Shown here piece by piece: positions 1-10,017 of a stretch of DNA of 64,000 nucleotides (the first letter of the stretch is position 1; every line of letters begins with the position of its first letter). The position numbers and the translations under genes are program-made. Below the pieces are notes generated by a model that did not search any database, was not told where the DNA came from, and saw only the letters and a program-made list of their open reading frames with translations. The stretch is from Bowmanella denitrificans (lineage in GTDB: Bacteria > Pseudomonadota > Gammaproteobacteria > Enterobacterales > Alteromonadaceae). The stretch is from the NCBI RefSeq assembly GCF_002887595.1, contig NZ_PEBU01000002.1:1-64000 (forward strand), written 5' to 3'.

Positions 1-84
1 AACAGCCAACAGCCAACAGCCAACAGCCAACAGCCAACAGCCAACAGCCAACAGCCAACAGCCAACAGCCAACAGCCAACAGCC
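1..84. repeat. 12-copy heptanucleotide tandem repeat
   Basis: Twelve perfect head-to-tail copies of AACAGCC fill the first 84 bases, and the array may continue left of the window. A unit of seven is not a multiple of three, so copy-number change would shift any reading frame through it. It lies about 60 bases before the start of the first gene. There are no spacers, so it is a simple-sequence array and not CRISPR. Confidence 0.95.
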
Positions 85-143
85 CAAACTTGCACCCAAA
101 GCTCAACCCGATTAATCTGACCGGTAAAGTAAAGGGGAGCAGT

Positions 144-902
144 ATGTTTGTCAGGATGTTTTGTCTATTGTCGCTGGCAACCACAGGCAGCCTGTGGGCG
201 GCTCCAGCCCAGATAAAGGTATACACCGAACACTTTCCACCCTACCAGTTTATGCATAAGGATAAGGTGGTCGGGATTAACGCAGAATTGGTAATGTCGG
301 TATGTCAGGCTGCCAAGGTACATTGCGAACTTGAGCTATTGCCCTGGAAACGCTCGTTGCAACTGACCCAATCCCAGCCCATGAGCGGGCTTATCTCCAC
401 CGCCCGAAATCCCCAACGGGAAGAACAGTTTAAGTGGGTGGGACCATTAGTCAATTCCACTTCTTATCTGTACAAGCTCAAGCACCGAACCGATATTGAG
501 TTAACCGATTTACATGATGCGGCGCGTTTTACCATAGGTATTCAACCCAACGATATTTATGAAAGCATTTTGCTTCGCCACGGTTTTACCAAGGGTAAGA
601 ATCTACTCAACGTATCCTATAAAAATGCAGATATGCAGTTGTTTGTGCAGGGAAAATTAGACTTAATCATTGGCTCTCCGCTGACCCTTTTTTATCAGGT
701 TGAACCGACCGGCTTTGCATTGGATGATTTGGTCGAAACCATTGAATTTCCGCTGGGGGCAATAGGCAACTATATGGCACTGAATAAAGCCTTTCCTGTT
801 GACCTGCAACAGCGGTTACAAGAACAAGTGGATAAAAGCCGGGCATCAGGTGAGATTGACAACCTGATTCGCAAGTACCACAAACCTGCTAACGCTCAAT
901 AA
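144..902 (+). CDS. periplasmic solute-binding protein, SBP_bac_3 type
   Basis: A 252-residue secreted protein of the amino-acid-type extracellular solute-binding family (SBP_bac_3). I chose the ATG at 144 and not the in-frame ATG at 90: it has a GGGGAG ribosome site just upstream and opens straight into a signal peptide (MFVRMFCLLSLATTGSLWAA). The mature part begins with the family's IKVYTEHFPPYQF strand, followed by the GINAELVMSVCQ helix. No ABC permease or ATPase is adjacent, so it is an orphan. Such orphans in alteromonads may be receptors or non-transport sensors. The ligand cannot be read from sequence. Its 3' end overlaps the convergent gene by 14 bp. Two similar orphans occur at 33281 and 34221. 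Confidence 0.82.
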   Translation: MFVRMFCLLSLATTGSLWAAPAQIKVYTEHFPPYQFMHKDKVVGINAELVMSVCQAAKVHCELELLPWKRSLQLTQSQPMSGLISTARNPQREEQFKWVGPLVNSTSYLYKLKHRTDIELTDLHDAARFTIGIQPNDIYESILLRHGFTKGKNLLNVSYKNADMQLFVQGKLDLIIGSPLTLFYQVEPTGFALDDLVETIEFPLGAIGNYMALNKAFPVDLQQRLQEQVDKSRASGEIDNLIRKYHKPANAQ

Positions 903-1941
903 CACGACTTTCTCCTATGGCCAGAGTGATAAATGGCGCCGTATCAGGGCAAGACCGTCGCGCCTGTTCCAATAGCCTGGCTGGCTCGTCCAGATCTTCA
1001 GCACTCAGTTGAAAGGTGGACCAGTGCATACCAATACTCAGACTAGCCTGAATATCCTGGTGGATTTGTAAGGCTTCTGTTGGGGTGACATGATAAAGAC
1101 GCATAAATTCTCTGGGGGCATAAGCACCGATAGGGATAAGTGCGAGGTCAACAGAACCAAGCTTGTTTGCTGTTTCAACAAAATCAATGGGGTTGTAACC
1201 TGTATCGCCAGCAAACCACAGGCTGAATGCCTGCCAGTTGACCCGCCATCCAGCCCATAGGGTTTTTCGACGGTCAAACAGGCCTCGTGCCGACCAGTGC
1301 TGGGTGGGCGTAGCAATGAAATCGATACCACTAATGTGCTGCTGTTGCCACCAGTCGTATTCCAACACCTTGGCATCCGGCAAACCGATTTCGGTAAACC
1401 AATCTTTCAGGCCCAGTGGCACATGATATATCGGGGCTGTTCCCAAACTCAGTATGCTGTACTTGTCCAGATGATCGTAATGATTATGAGAGATAAGCAC
1501 ATGTTGAATGGGCGGCAACTGTTCCACTGTATAAGGCAAGGGAGCTAAACGCCTGGGGCCAGCAAAACTGACTGGAGAAGCCCGCTCGCTGAAAATGGGA
1601 TCGGTTAGCAGGTTAGTATTTTGATAGCTAATCAGAAAACTGGCGTGGCCAAGCCAGGTGACTCTGGGAGAAGGGGTTGGTTGGTGTAAATCTGCCAGCC
1701 TCGGCGCAACCACTATTCTGTCTGTTTGACTGGCCTGGTCGGCAAAGGGGACATCACCGAAATACTTGGTCAGCAAAAAGGCAAAAACGGTTTTTTCCTG
1801 ATCCTGTATATGTGGATTAAAAAAGCGCTTACCGGTGTAGGGTGCCCGGATAGCGCCAATCTCCTTAGCATTTTGAGGCGCTGGTCGGTCTGGGCCGCAC
1901 CCGCAGAGTAGGATTAGTGCTGTCAGGCAGAGCAGTTTCAT
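889..1941 (-). CDS. MBL-fold metallo-hydrolase lipoprotein, NAPE-PLD/UlaG-like
   Basis: A 350-residue metallo-beta-lactamase-fold hydrolase. It begins with a lipoprotein signal ending in LLCGC (Cys15), so the enzyme is probably anchored in the envelope. The metal-binding motif HNHYDH is at residues 152-157, preceded by the WLGHASFLI strand and the LLTDPIFSERASP segment typical of the NAPE-hydrolysing phospholipase D and UlaG/RomA branch of the family. A downstream WFAGDTGY motif supplies further metal ligands. Known relatives act on phospholipid or lactone substrates, but the real substrate here is unknown. It overlaps the convergent binding-protein gene by 14 bp and has no operon partner. 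Confidence 0.85.
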   Translation of the reverse strand: MKLLCLTALILLCGCGPDRPAPQNAKEIGAIRAPYTGKRFFNPHIQDQEKTVFAFLLTKYFGDVPFADQASQTDRIVVAPRLADLHQPTPSPRVTWLGHASFLISYQNTNLLTDPIFSERASPVSFAGPRRLAPLPYTVEQLPPIQHVLISHNHYDHLDKYSILSLGTAPIYHVPLGLKDWFTEIGLPDAKVLEYDWWQQQHISGIDFIATPTQHWSARGLFDRRKTLWAGWRVNWQAFSLWFAGDTGYNPIDFVETANKLGSVDLALIPIGAYAPREFMRLYHVTPTEALQIHQDIQASLSIGMHWSTFQLSAEDLDEPARLLEQARRSCPDTAPFITLAIGESRVIER

Positions 1942-2025
1942 AAGCTAAGCGTAGCAAAGAAAAGGTCTACAGGTTCTGGCTGACAAAAGGGACAAAGGGG
2001 AGTGCAACTCCCCTGAAGTGGCCAT

Positions 2026-3969
2026 TCAGTAAGGGCCCAGGATCTGTGCGTTAGCCTGCCATTGACTCATCCACAACTGATTACCATGCAAATAATAAAT
2101 GTGGTCGCCGTGGATTACGCTGCGGTCTTCACCACCATAGTAATATTGCTCACCGGTGGCTTTTAACTCTGTCAGTAATGACAAGCTGGCTTGCCCAGGC
2201 AGAGCGTTAACATCAAGCAGCATCAGGCTGTTATTGGGTTGCCAAATCTCAAGACAAGCATCAGCCGCGCAGCTTTGCCATTCTTCGATAGGCAGAGCGA
2301 ATCGGTATTGGCTGTTTTGATTGAGTACCGACAAGGCCCGGTGATTGTATTCCACTGGCGTATAACCTTGCTTTTTAACCAAACTGGCTATTTCCCGAGG
2401 ATTGGCCGGATCATTGATATCAAACAGACTGATTTTGGCACCCTGGCGCACAGGCATTTCAGTGGTGCTGTCGCCTTCGCCTGGCAGGCTTTCAATGGCC
2501 ACATCCTGGCCAATACCTAACAGGTAGTGATTGTCCAGTGGATGCAGATAGCTGGAAAATCCGGGTATCTCCAGGCTGCCCTGCGTTTGCGGAAGCAGTG
2601 GATTGCTTAAATCCAGCACATACAGCGGATCCATACGCTCAAAGGTCACAACATACCCGCGATCGCCGATAAAACGTACTGCATATATCTCTTCACCGGG
2701 CTTGCCAATCGGTTCAGGAGAACTGCTGTTGGGGAGAGTGGCGACACTGACGAGTGCGTTGCCCTGTTGCTGCATAACTGTGAGTTTGTGTTCCAGCGAT
2801 TCGTCACCCTGGCTGGTGATGATTCGCAGGTAGCCCTCTTTTTCGCTCATACGGAAATAGGGGGTGGTCTGCCAGCCGAGTTGTCCATCCACTGTGCCGG
2901 ATGCCTGATAGCCGAAACTATCGCCAAGTGACACTTTGTGCAATATCGTTTGTTGCTCTGCGGTGCCACTCAGATACAGGCTTTGTGGGGAAACGTATAA
3001 ATTGTCTGCCTGACCGGTCAGACATAAAGATGTCACATCATCAGGGCTTTGCAGGTTGATTCGGGTGATATTAACCAGACGTGCATAACCGTCATTGCTA
3101 CTGGCCAATTCAGGAATGTAGCAGTCTTCAGTCCGGTGTAGTGGCTGCGACTGTCCATTTCGGGTCAGTTTGGGCATCAGCTCAGTGAGATCGGCCGCCT
3201 GAATCTTCTGATAATTTTGCAACTTACTGGCATCATCTTCAGCGCCCACATTCAGCCCTTCCATTTGCAGCGAGTGGGTGGTAGTCACGTACAGATACTG
3301 GCCAATACGGCGGCTATCCAATAGCAAACCTTCTATCTGTAGTTGCTCAGCCAAACCCGCTTCGGCAGGAATGTTGGTGTTATAGAGGGAAATTCCTACC
3401 TGGGCCTTTTCACCATACCAGGGGCCAGAGAGACGGGCGAAGGTCATGATAGGATAAGATGCACTGATGACAGCCAGGGCATCCTGATACAGGTAAAGGC
3501 CATTGACTTGCCCTAAGGTGTCATCCAGCTTAAGTTGGTTTACTTGCTTAAGACTCCAGTCTTGCTGGCGCTGCATTACTCTTATATGCGGTGGCTGGTA
3601 GTTTGTCTCCGTCCAGATCGGGTAAGTGGCCACGTACAGGTATTCACCGTCGTATTCTATTCGGTCTGCTTCATCCACTCCTGCTTCATGGGTGTTGGTT
3701 GTTGAAAAATTACCGTTTGAGTCGGAAGCCACTGTGTCACCACGCATTTCCAGGCGGACGGGATTTAACGAATCAATATAAATCCCGTTTTTCAGAAAGC
3801 GCTGAGCTTGGCTGTCACCAACCTGTTGCAGCCCGCCAACAAAAGTTTTTGCCTCATTAATACTGGGGGGAACCATAATCTGGGGTTCCGGCTGGCTGAT
3901 ATTATTGTCGCCAGAGCAAGCACTTAAACAGCCTAATGTGAGTAAATACAATGGATAGCGAGTTCTCAT
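2026..3969 (-). CDS. beta-propeller domain lipoprotein
   Basis: A 647-residue secreted lipoprotein (signal ending LGCLSAC, then a polar linker). The body matches the bacterial and archaeal family of secreted proteins with a C-terminal beta-propeller distantly related to WD-40 repeats. Recognisable pieces are EAGVDEADRIEYDGEYLYVA near residue 95, successive blade-like strands such as LYVTTTHSLQM and LYVSPQSLYLSG, and AVRFIGDRGYVVTFERMDPL followed by LYVLDLSNP. The role of this family is not established; some members sit with proteases or sporulation genes. It stands alone here, codirectional with yhbY but about 270 bp away. Confidence 0.78.
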   Translation of the reverse strand: MRTRYPLYLLTLGCLSACSGDNNISQPEPQIMVPPSINEAKTFVGGLQQVGDSQAQRFLKNGIYIDSLNPVRLEMRGDTVASDSNGNFSTTNTHEAGVDEADRIEYDGEYLYVATYPIWTETNYQPPHIRVMQRQQDWSLKQVNQLKLDDTLGQVNGLYLYQDALAVISASYPIMTFARLSGPWYGEKAQVGISLYNTNIPAEAGLAEQLQIEGLLLDSRRIGQYLYVTTTHSLQMEGLNVGAEDDASKLQNYQKIQAADLTELMPKLTRNGQSQPLHRTEDCYIPELASSNDGYARLVNITRINLQSPDDVTSLCLTGQADNLYVSPQSLYLSGTAEQQTILHKVSLGDSFGYQASGTVDGQLGWQTTPYFRMSEKEGYLRIITSQGDESLEHKLTVMQQQGNALVSVATLPNSSSPEPIGKPGEEIYAVRFIGDRGYVVTFERMDPLYVLDLSNPLLPQTQGSLEIPGFSSYLHPLDNHYLLGIGQDVAIESLPGEGDSTTEMPVRQGAKISLFDINDPANPREIASLVKKQGYTPVEYNHRALSVLNQNSQYRFALPIEEWQSCAADACLEIWQPNNSLMLLDVNALPGQASLSLLTELKATGEQYYYGGEDRSVIHGDHIYYLHGNQLWMSQWQANAQILGPY

Positions 3970-4239
3970 CGGTCGTTCCCAGGTGGAGTATCAGGGCTGA
4001 TATCCTAGATGTACCGTTGCACGAAGTCCGCGATAATTGTTAGCTATTTGTTAAGATCTGTTATCGGGGTTGTTGGGCAGGCGCTATTTTGGGGATGTCG
4101 ATTAGCATCAACAATTTTACTGATTATCGTTAGTTGCTATGCTGGAATAAACTGCTGTTTATAAAATTTTTTCAGTTGGGAAAGCAGTCTTGATGCTGCC
4201 TTGTCCCTGTACCGAATGCCTTTTTATTAAAGAAGCAGT

Positions 4240-4536
4240 TCAGCCTCTGGGGATGCGAATCTTTTTCTCTTCGCTCTCGCGGTATAACACCAGGTTGTGG
4301 CCAATAAGCTGAACATTCAGGGCTTTTGTTTCGCGGGCGATGGCATCGCAAATCAAACGCTTCTGTTCACGGTCAGTCGTTGCTACTTTGACCTTAATCA
4401 GTTCGTGGTGGTTTAGGGCATTGTCTATCTCTGCCAATACACCCTCGGTTAAGCCGTTATTGCCCAGCAGTACCACGGGCTTCAGAGAGTGGGCCAGGCC
4501 CTTGAGATATTGTTTCTGTTTGGTGGAAAGAATCAT
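4240..4536 (-). CDS. yhbY: YhbY, ribosome assembly RNA-binding protein
   Basis: A 98-residue CRM-domain (CRS1-YhbY) RNA-binding protein that associates with pre-50S ribosomal particles. The sequence has the family's LSTKQKQYLKGLAHSLKPVV opening, the conserved GxxG-type loop LLGNNGLTEGV and the ending TLVLYR-like NLVLYRESEEKKIRIPR. Length matches the Escherichia coli protein (about 97 residues). In most gammaproteobacteria it is divergent from rlmE-ftsH. Here it is divergent from ftsH, but rlmE is absent from the interval. Confidence 0.95.
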   Translation of the reverse strand: MILSTKQKQYLKGLAHSLKPVVLLGNNGLTEGVLAEIDNALNHHELIKVKVATTDREQKRLICDAIARETKALNVQLIGHNLVLYRESEEKKIRIPRG

Positions 4537-4955
4537 TGAGTTACAAATTTGTCAGTTAATAAATATAACAGCCAGTTAATTGGCATGTCGTTGGGGTTGA
4601 AAAACGCTATTCTAACGCCATCTTAAGCGCATGCCTAATGACATTAACAGCTTCAATTAAAAAAAGAGCGGTTTTGTCAGCTTGGGGATTGTGTTTATTC
4701 AAGTGCTCAGATGATCTATGTCGGTTCATTGTGCATATAGATGGATAAGGCGTGCAACCGTTTCGACAGGAAATGGGCACACAAAGTAGCAGGAAATCCG
4801 ACCACCCTTTAAGATCTTTCAGTGGTGGCGGTATTAAGGCGGTTTACATAGTTTCCCGCAGCGAACTCTGGTAGTCTACCCACTGCCTGACTAGTTGAGG
4901 CAGCCGGGAAGGGAAGCCGGTCAGGATACAAACTGTTTTTACAGAGGTTACAGCG
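4537..4955. other. yhbY-ftsH intergenic region, rlmE missing
   Basis: This 419-bp divergent interval occupies the place where rlmE (ftsJ, about 209 codons) normally sits, and it is too short to hold it. No open frame longer than about 43 codons runs toward ftsH. One such frame (start codon at about 4768) ends in KAVYIVSRSELW, loosely like the REVYIVATGRK end of RlmE, but this could be chance. Close to ftsH there are two small inverted repeats: CTGCCT with AGGCAG near 4881-4901, then CCGG with CCGG. They may fold in the ftsH leader. Confidence 0.5.
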
Positions 4956-6890
4956 TTGAGCGATATGGCAAAAAATTTAATTCTGTGGTTGGTTATCGCC
5001 GTCGTCCTGATGACGGTGTTTCAGAGTTTCACTCCAGGTGAATCGTCTGGCCGCCAGTACGACTATACCCAGTTTATCAATGAAGTGAATCAGGGCATGG
5101 TGCGTGAAGTGCGCATTGATGGTCGCGAGATCAAAGGTGTGTCCCGCAGTGGGGAAAGCTTTACTACCTATATTCCTTCGGTTGGCGACAACGGCCTGGT
5201 GACAGACCTCATCAAAAATGATGTACGCATGATTAACGAGCCGCCTGAGCGCCCCTCAATGCTGGCCAACATTTTTATTTCCTGGTTCCCGATGCTGCTG
5301 CTGATCGGTGTATGGATATTCTTCATGCGCCAGATGCAAGGTGGGGGAGGCCGTGGCGCTATGTCTTTTGGCAAGAGCAAAGCGCGTTTGTTAGGTGAAG
5401 ATCAGATTAAAACCACCTTTGCCGATGTGGCAGGGTGCGATGAAGCCAAAGAAGACGTATCTGAACTGGTGGACTTTTTACGTGACCCGTCGAAGTTCCA
5501 GAAGCTGGGCGGCAAAATTCCTAAAGGCGTGCTGATGGTCGGCCCACCGGGAACAGGTAAAACACTGTTGGCCAAGGCCATTGCCGGTGAAGCCAAGGTA
5601 CCGTTCTTTACCATTTCTGGTTCTGACTTTGTGGAAATGTTTGTAGGTGTAGGCGCGTCCCGTGTGCGAGACATGTTCGAGCAGGCTAAGAAATCTGCAC
5701 CTTGCATTATCTTTATTGATGAAATTGATGCAGTAGGACGTCAACGTGGTGCCGGACTGGGCGGAGGCCACGATGAGCGCGAACAGACACTGAACCAGAT
5801 GCTGGTGGAAATGGACGGTTTTGAAGGTCATGAAGGTATTATCGTGATTGCAGCCACTAACCGCCCTGATGTACTGGACCCTGCTTTGTTGCGTCCTGGT
5901 CGGTTTGACCGTCAGGTTGTCGTAGGCTTGCCGGATATTCGCGGTCGTGAGCAAATCCTTAAAGTACACATGCGTAAAGTACCGATTGCAGACAATGTTG
6001 ATGCAGCGGTGATTGCCCGTGGTACGCCTGGTTTTTCAGGTGCTGACCTGGCCAACCTGGTTAACGAAGCGGCATTGTTTGCTGCCCGTTCTAATAAGCG
6101 TTTGGTGGCGATGGAAGAGTTTGATAAGGCCAAAGACAAGATCATGATGGGCGCAGAGCGCAAGTCTATGGTGATGTCTGAAAGCGAAAAAGAGATGACC
6201 GCTTACCACGAAGCTGGGCATGCCATTGTCGGGCGCATGGTGCCTGAGCATGATCCAGTATATAAGGTCTCAATTATTCCGCGTGGTCGTGCGCTGGGTG
6301 TGACCATGTATCTGCCCGAGCAGGACAGATTCAGCTACACCAAACAGCATCTGGAGAGCATGATTTCCAGTCTGTACGGCGGTCGTATTGCCGAAGATAT
6401 TATTTACGGCGGCGAGAAAGTCACGACAGGTGCATCTAACGACATCGAACGAGCCACCGATCTGGCCCGTAAGATGGTGACCCAATGGGGCTTGTCTGAC
6501 AAGATGGGGCCAATGCTATACGCCGAAGAGGAAGGCGAAGTGTTCCTGGGACGCAGTATGGCTCGCGCCAAGCATATGTCTGATGATACAGCGCGTGCCA
6601 TTGATGCTGAAATCAAGGCGGTGATTGATCGTAACTACGACCGTGCCGAGCAGATTTTGCGTGACAATATGGACGTTCTGCATGCCATGAAAGATGCGCT
6701 GATGAAGTACGAAACCATTGATGCCAGACAAATAGACGACTTGATGGCGCGCCGCGATGTTCGTCCCCCGGCTGATTGGGATAACGACAATAAGCCTAAA
6801 GGCGGTGAACCGGTTAAGCCTGAAGCTAAGGCAGAAGCTAAGAAGTCTGCCGATGCCGATATCAGTAAACCAGGCGATTTGCCGAGTTGA
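4956..6890 (+). CDS. ftsH: FtsH, membrane ATP-dependent zinc metalloprotease
   Basis: A 644-residue membrane-anchored AAA+ protease that degrades unneeded or misassembled proteins and, in enterobacteria, sigma-32 and LpxC. Two membrane segments (about 8-24 and 104-123) flank a short periplasmic domain. The AAA module has Walker A GPPGTGKT at 196-203 and Walker [12 protein letters not shown], and the zinc site HEAGH is near residue 420. The tail is Lys/Glu/Ala-rich. I use the TTG at 4956 because an AGAGG ribosome site sits 8 bases before it; the ATG at 4965 is the alternative and would give the common MAKNLILWL start. folP, glmM, tpiA and secG follow in the same direction, after a hairpin terminator. 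Confidence 0.98.
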   Translation: MSDMAKNLILWLVIAVVLMTVFQSFTPGESSGRQYDYTQFINEVNQGMVREVRIDGREIKGVSRSGESFTTYIPSVGDNGLVTDLIKNDVRMINEPPERPSMLANIFISWFPMLLLIGVWIFFMRQMQGGGGRGAMSFGKSKARLLGEDQIKTTFADVAGCDEAKEDVSELVDFLRDPSKFQKLGGKIPKGVLMVGPPGTGKTLLAKAIAGEAKVPFFTISGSDFVEMFVGVGASRVRDMFEQAKKSAPCIIFIDEIDAVGRQRGAGLGGGHDEREQTLNQMLVEMDGFEGHEGIIVIAATNRPDVLDPALLRPGRFDRQVVVGLPDIRGREQILKVHMRKVPIADNVDAAVIARGTPGFSGADLANLVNEAALFAARSNKRLVAMEEFDKAKDKIMMGAERKSMVMSESEKEMTAYHEAGHAIVGRMVPEHDPVYKVSIIPRGRALGVTMYLPEQDRFSYTKQHLESMISSLYGGRIAEDIIYGGEKVTTGASNDIERATDLARKMVTQWGLSDKMGPMLYAEEEGEVFLGRSMARAKHMSDDTARAIDAEIKAVIDRNYDRAEQILRDNMDVLHAMKDALMKYETIDARQIDDLMARRDVRPPADWDNDNKPKGGEPVKPEAKAEAKKSADADISKPGDLPS

Positions 6891-6908
6891 ACACTTCTTT
6901 AAGATAAC

Positions 6909-6936
6909 GAGGGCGCTGTAAGGCGCCTTCTTTTTA
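6909..6936 (+). terminator. intrinsic terminator after ftsH
   Basis: A GC-rich hairpin (GGCGC, loop TGTAA, GCGCC) is followed by TTCTTTTT, lying between the ftsH stop and the folP start. It could attenuate transcription into folP. Confidence 0.75.
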
Positions 6937-6948
6937 TGTGACAAGCCG

Positions 6949-7779
6949 ATGAAATTTGCAGATAAGTATTTGGACCTCAGCCAACCACGGGTGATGGGGA
7001 TTCTGAACGTGACCCCTGATTCTTTTTCGGATGGTGGCAAGTTTAATCATTTGAATACCGCGCTTTATCAAGTTGAACAGATGCTCAGTGATGGCGCGGC
7101 GTTTATTGATGTCGGAGGCGAATCAACCCGTCCGGGGGCTGCCGAGGTGAGTGTTAATCAAGAATTGGATAGGGTCGTGCCAGTGATCGAAGCTATCCAT
7201 GCTCGCTTTGATACGGTGATTTCCATTGATACCAGCAAAAGTCAGGTGATGCAGGCCGCCTGTGATGCCGGGGCCGGATTGATTAATGATGTTAGGGCAC
7301 TGCAAGAAGACGGGGCATTAGCGGTGGCGGCGCAAAGCCGCGCCGCAGTTTGTCTGATGCATATGCAGGGGCAACCCCGTACCATGCAACAGCAGCCACA
7401 GTACCAGAACTTATTTACCGACATCTTTACCTTTCTGGATGATCGAGTGCAATGTTGCCTGCAAGCAGGCATCGCCAGAGACAAAATTCTGCTCGATCCA
7501 GGCTTTGGTTTTGGTAAGACTTTGCAGCATAATTACCAGCTGTTACAGGGGATGGAACGTTTCCATCATTTGGGCTTGCCACTTTTGGTGGGGATGTCGC
7601 GCAAGTCGATGCTGGGTACATTGCTTAGCCGACCTGTGGAAGAACGTCTGGCCGGCAGTTTGGCTTGTGCTACCATCGCGGCGCTGAAAGGCGCGCAAAT
7701 CATCCGGGTGCACGATGTTAAACAAACAGTGGATGCGCTAAAAGTGGTGATGGCCACCTTGAATCCCGAATTAATTTAG
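6949..7779 (+). CDS. folP: dihydropteroate synthase
   Basis: A 276-residue cytoplasmic TIM-barrel enzyme of folate synthesis that joins 6-hydroxymethyl-7,8-dihydropterin diphosphate to p-aminobenzoate; it is the sulfonamide target. Signature segments are VMGILNVTPDSFSDGG at about 15-30, the loop 2 motif GGESTRPGA, LINDVRALQ, DPGFGFGKT and the terminal RVHDVKQ strand. Length is normal for the family. It lies 58 bp after ftsH and 36 bp before glmM, as in other gammaproteobacteria. No sulfonamide-resistance insertion is visible in the substrate loops. Confidence 0.97.
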   Translation: MKFADKYLDLSQPRVMGILNVTPDSFSDGGKFNHLNTALYQVEQMLSDGAAFIDVGGESTRPGAAEVSVNQELDRVVPVIEAIHARFDTVISIDTSKSQVMQAACDAGAGLINDVRALQEDGALAVAAQSRAAVCLMHMQGQPRTMQQQPQYQNLFTDIFTFLDDRVQCCLQAGIARDKILLDPGFGFGKTLQHNYQLLQGMERFHHLGLPLLVGMSRKSMLGTLLSRPVEERLAGSLACATIAALKGAQIIRVHDVKQTVDALKVVMATLNPELI

Positions 7780-7815
7780 ACCGGAATATACCGGCATTTC
7801 ATTGCAAGGAACAAT

Positions 7816-9162
7816 ATGAGTCAACGAAAATACTTTGGTACCGATGGTATTCGCGGCAAAGTCGGCGAAAGCGCGATTAACCCTGAATTTGTTACTAAAC
7901 TGGGCTGGGCCGCTGGTAAAGTATTGGCCGGCCGCGGTACTAATAAGGTATTAATTGGTAAGGATACCCGCATTTCTGGTTACATGCTGGAATCTGCTTT
8001 GGAAGCAGGTCTGTCTGCCGCAGGCATTAATATTGGTTTACTTGGCCCTATGCCAACCCCGGCTATTGCCTATCTGACCAAGACATTTCGTTCTGAGGCC
8101 GGCATCGTGATCAGCGCTTCGCACAATCCTTACTATGATAACGGCATTAAGTTTTTTTCGGCCGATGGCTTCAAGTTGGATGATGATATTGAACTGGCTA
8201 TTGAAGCGCAGCTAGAAGAGCCAATGGTATGCGTGGCATCTGATAAACTTGGCAAAGCAACCCGTATTAGTGACGCGGCTGGACGTTACATTGAATTTTG
8301 CAAAGGTTCCTTTCCATCTGAATTGTCACTGACCGGCATGAAAATCGTAGTGGATTGCGCCCACGGAGCCACATATCACATTGCGCCTAATGTATTGCGT
8401 GAACTGGGTGCCGATGTGATTGAGATTGGGACAGAACCTAATGGTCTGAATATTAATGATGATGTCGGTGCCACTTCCATGCAGGCTATTACTGAGCGTG
8501 TGCTGGCGGAAAAGGCGGACCTGGGTTTTGCCCTGGATGGTGACGGCGACCGTATTATGATGGTGGATCATAAAGGCAATGTGGTGGACGGTGATGAAAT
8601 CGTTTATATCATCGCGCGCGACGCCCTTAAATCCGGCCGCTTAAATGGCGGCGGAGTGGTGGGCACGCTGATGAGCAATCTGGGACTGGAAGTTGCCCTG
8701 AGTCGTCTGTCCATTCCCTTTGCCCGCAGTAAGGTTGGCGATCGCTATGTGATGGAAATGCTGCATGACAGAGGTTGGAATATTGGTGGAGAGAGCTCCG
8801 GCCATGTGTTGAATCTGGCTGTAGCGTCCACCGGTGACGGCATCGTTTCGGGCCTGCAGGTATTGACCTCCATGTTACGTGCAGATATGAGCCTGTATGA
8901 GTTGCGCCGGGGCATGGAAAAATTTCCTCAAACCCTAATCAATGTGCGTTATACCGAGGGCAGTAGTTCTCCTTTGGAACATGCCGACGTATTGGCGTCT
9001 GTCAAGGCTGCAGAACAGGATATGGGTGACGATGGCCGGGTATTATTGCGTAAAAGTGGTACCGAGCCATTGATCCGAGTGATGGTTGAGGCCACTAAGG
9101 ACGACCTTGCCAGCAAATGGGCCGAAACTATCGCCGACTCGGTACGAAAAGTAACCGCATAG
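7816..9162 (+). CDS. glmM: phosphoglucosamine mutase
   Basis: A 448-residue cytoplasmic mutase converting glucosamine-6-phosphate to glucosamine-1-phosphate for UDP-GlcNAc, hence peptidoglycan and LPS synthesis. The N-terminus has FGTDGIRG, the active-site serine is S102 in ISASHNP, the metal loop is ALDGDGDR near 240, and the sugar- and phosphate-binding motifs are GGESSGH and [20 protein letters not shown] ribosome site precedes the ATG. Between this gene and tpiA is a long inverted repeat, so the two may not be fully cotranscribed. Confidence 0.98.
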   Translation: MSQRKYFGTDGIRGKVGESAINPEFVTKLGWAAGKVLAGRGTNKVLIGKDTRISGYMLESALEAGLSAAGINIGLLGPMPTPAIAYLTKTFRSEAGIVISASHNPYYDNGIKFFSADGFKLDDDIELAIEAQLEEPMVCVASDKLGKATRISDAAGRYIEFCKGSFPSELSLTGMKIVVDCAHGATYHIAPNVLRELGADVIEIGTEPNGLNINDDVGATSMQAITERVLAEKADLGFALDGDGDRIMMVDHKGNVVDGDEIVYIIARDALKSGRLNGGGVVGTLMSNLGLEVALSRLSIPFARSKVGDRYVMEMLHDRGWNIGGESSGHVLNLAVASTGDGIVSGLQVLTSMLRADMSLYELRRGMEKFPQTLINVRYTEGSSSPLEHADVLASVKAAEQDMGDDGRVLLRKSGTEPLIRVMVEATKDDLASKWAETIADSVRKVTA

Positions 9163-9171
9163 TCATAATTG

Positions 9172-9220
9172 GCGCGAGAGTGACTTGTAACTTGTTTTGC
9201 GGTTAGTTACACTCTCGCGC
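9172..9220 (+). terminator. long inverted repeat between glmM and tpiA
   Basis: An 11-bp perfect stem (GCGCGAGAGTG with CACTCTCGCGC) closes a 27-base loop just after glmM. The following bases lack a strong T run (GCTTTGAATT), so it is a weak terminator or an RNA-processing or stability hairpin. Confidence 0.55.
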
Positions 9221-9257
9221 GCTTTGAATTGACTCGCCAAGCGAGCCTGGAGTCACA

Positions 9258-10004
9258 ATGGCAGTGAACAGCAGACGCCCCATGGTGGCAGGTAACTGGA
9301 AAATGAACGGTGGCCTGGCACTGGTAACGCAAATGCAGGATGCGTTTAAGCAAAACCGGTTTGAAAATGTCGATGTATTGATCTGTCCGCCTTTTACCTT
9401 ACTGGCCGGTTTCAGTTCGAACGATGTTGGACTGGGTGCGCAGACCATCAGCGAACATCCTGGTGGCGCGCATACCGGTGAGATATCCGCGGTTATGCTT
9501 AGGGATGTAGGATGTGGGCATGTCATTGTTGGGCACTCAGAACGCCGCACTGATCAGCACGAATCCAATACGCTGGTTGCGGCAAAAGTTAACGCAGCGC
9601 TCAGCAGTGGATTGACTGCAATTTTATGTGTCGGAGAACCGCTGGCAGTGCGAGAAGCCGGTAAGGTGTTTGACCATGTTGCTGAGCAGCTAGATGCGGT
9701 TATTGGGCATTGTGGTAGCGACGTGCTGAACAACCTGGTGATTGCCTACGAACCCATCTGGGCTATTGGCACAGGTAATACGGCCAGTCCGGAGCAAGCG
9801 CAGGAAGTTCATGCGTTTATTCGCAGTCACCTGGCTAAAGTTGATGCGATGGCGGCGACAAAGATAAGAATTTTGTATGGTGGTAGTGTCAATGCCACTA
9901 ATGCAGCGCAGATTTTCGCGCAAACTGATGTAGATGGCGGGCTAATAGGCGGCGCGAGTCTAAAAGTCACTGATTTTTTGGCAATTTGCCAAGCGGCAAA
10001 CTGA
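9258..10004 (+). CDS. tpiA: triosephosphate isomerase
   Basis: A 248-residue cytoplasmic TIM-barrel enzyme interconverting dihydroxyacetone phosphate and glyceraldehyde-3-phosphate. All key residues are in place: the Asn13/Lys15 pair in AGNWKMNGG, His93 in VGHSERR, and catalytic Glu165 in the AYEPIWAIGTG signature. The phosphate-binding GGS (LYGGSVN) and GGAS motifs are present near the C-terminus. The start is supported by GGAG ten bases upstream. It lies between glmM and secG, a common arrangement in Alteromonadales; in E. coli tpiA is elsewhere. Confidence 0.98.
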   Translation: MAVNSRRPMVAGNWKMNGGLALVTQMQDAFKQNRFENVDVLICPPFTLLAGFSSNDVGLGAQTISEHPGGAHTGEISAVMLRDVGCGHVIVGHSERRTDQHESNTLVAAKVNAALSSGLTAILCVGEPLAVREAGKVFDHVAEQLDAVIGHCGSDVLNNLVIAYEPIWAIGTGNTASPEQAQEVHAFIRSHLAKVDAMAATKIRILYGGSVNATNAAQIFAQTDVDGGLIGGASLKVTDFLAICQAAN

Positions 10005-10017
10005 ATTGAGGTAAAGC

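Noticed and set aside
1-84. CRISPR array
   Set aside because: The repeats are 7 bp, perfect and have no spacers.
5478-5969. 163-residue minus-strand open frame inside ftsH
   Set aside because: It is the antisense of the conserved AAA+ region, with no ribosome site or domain.
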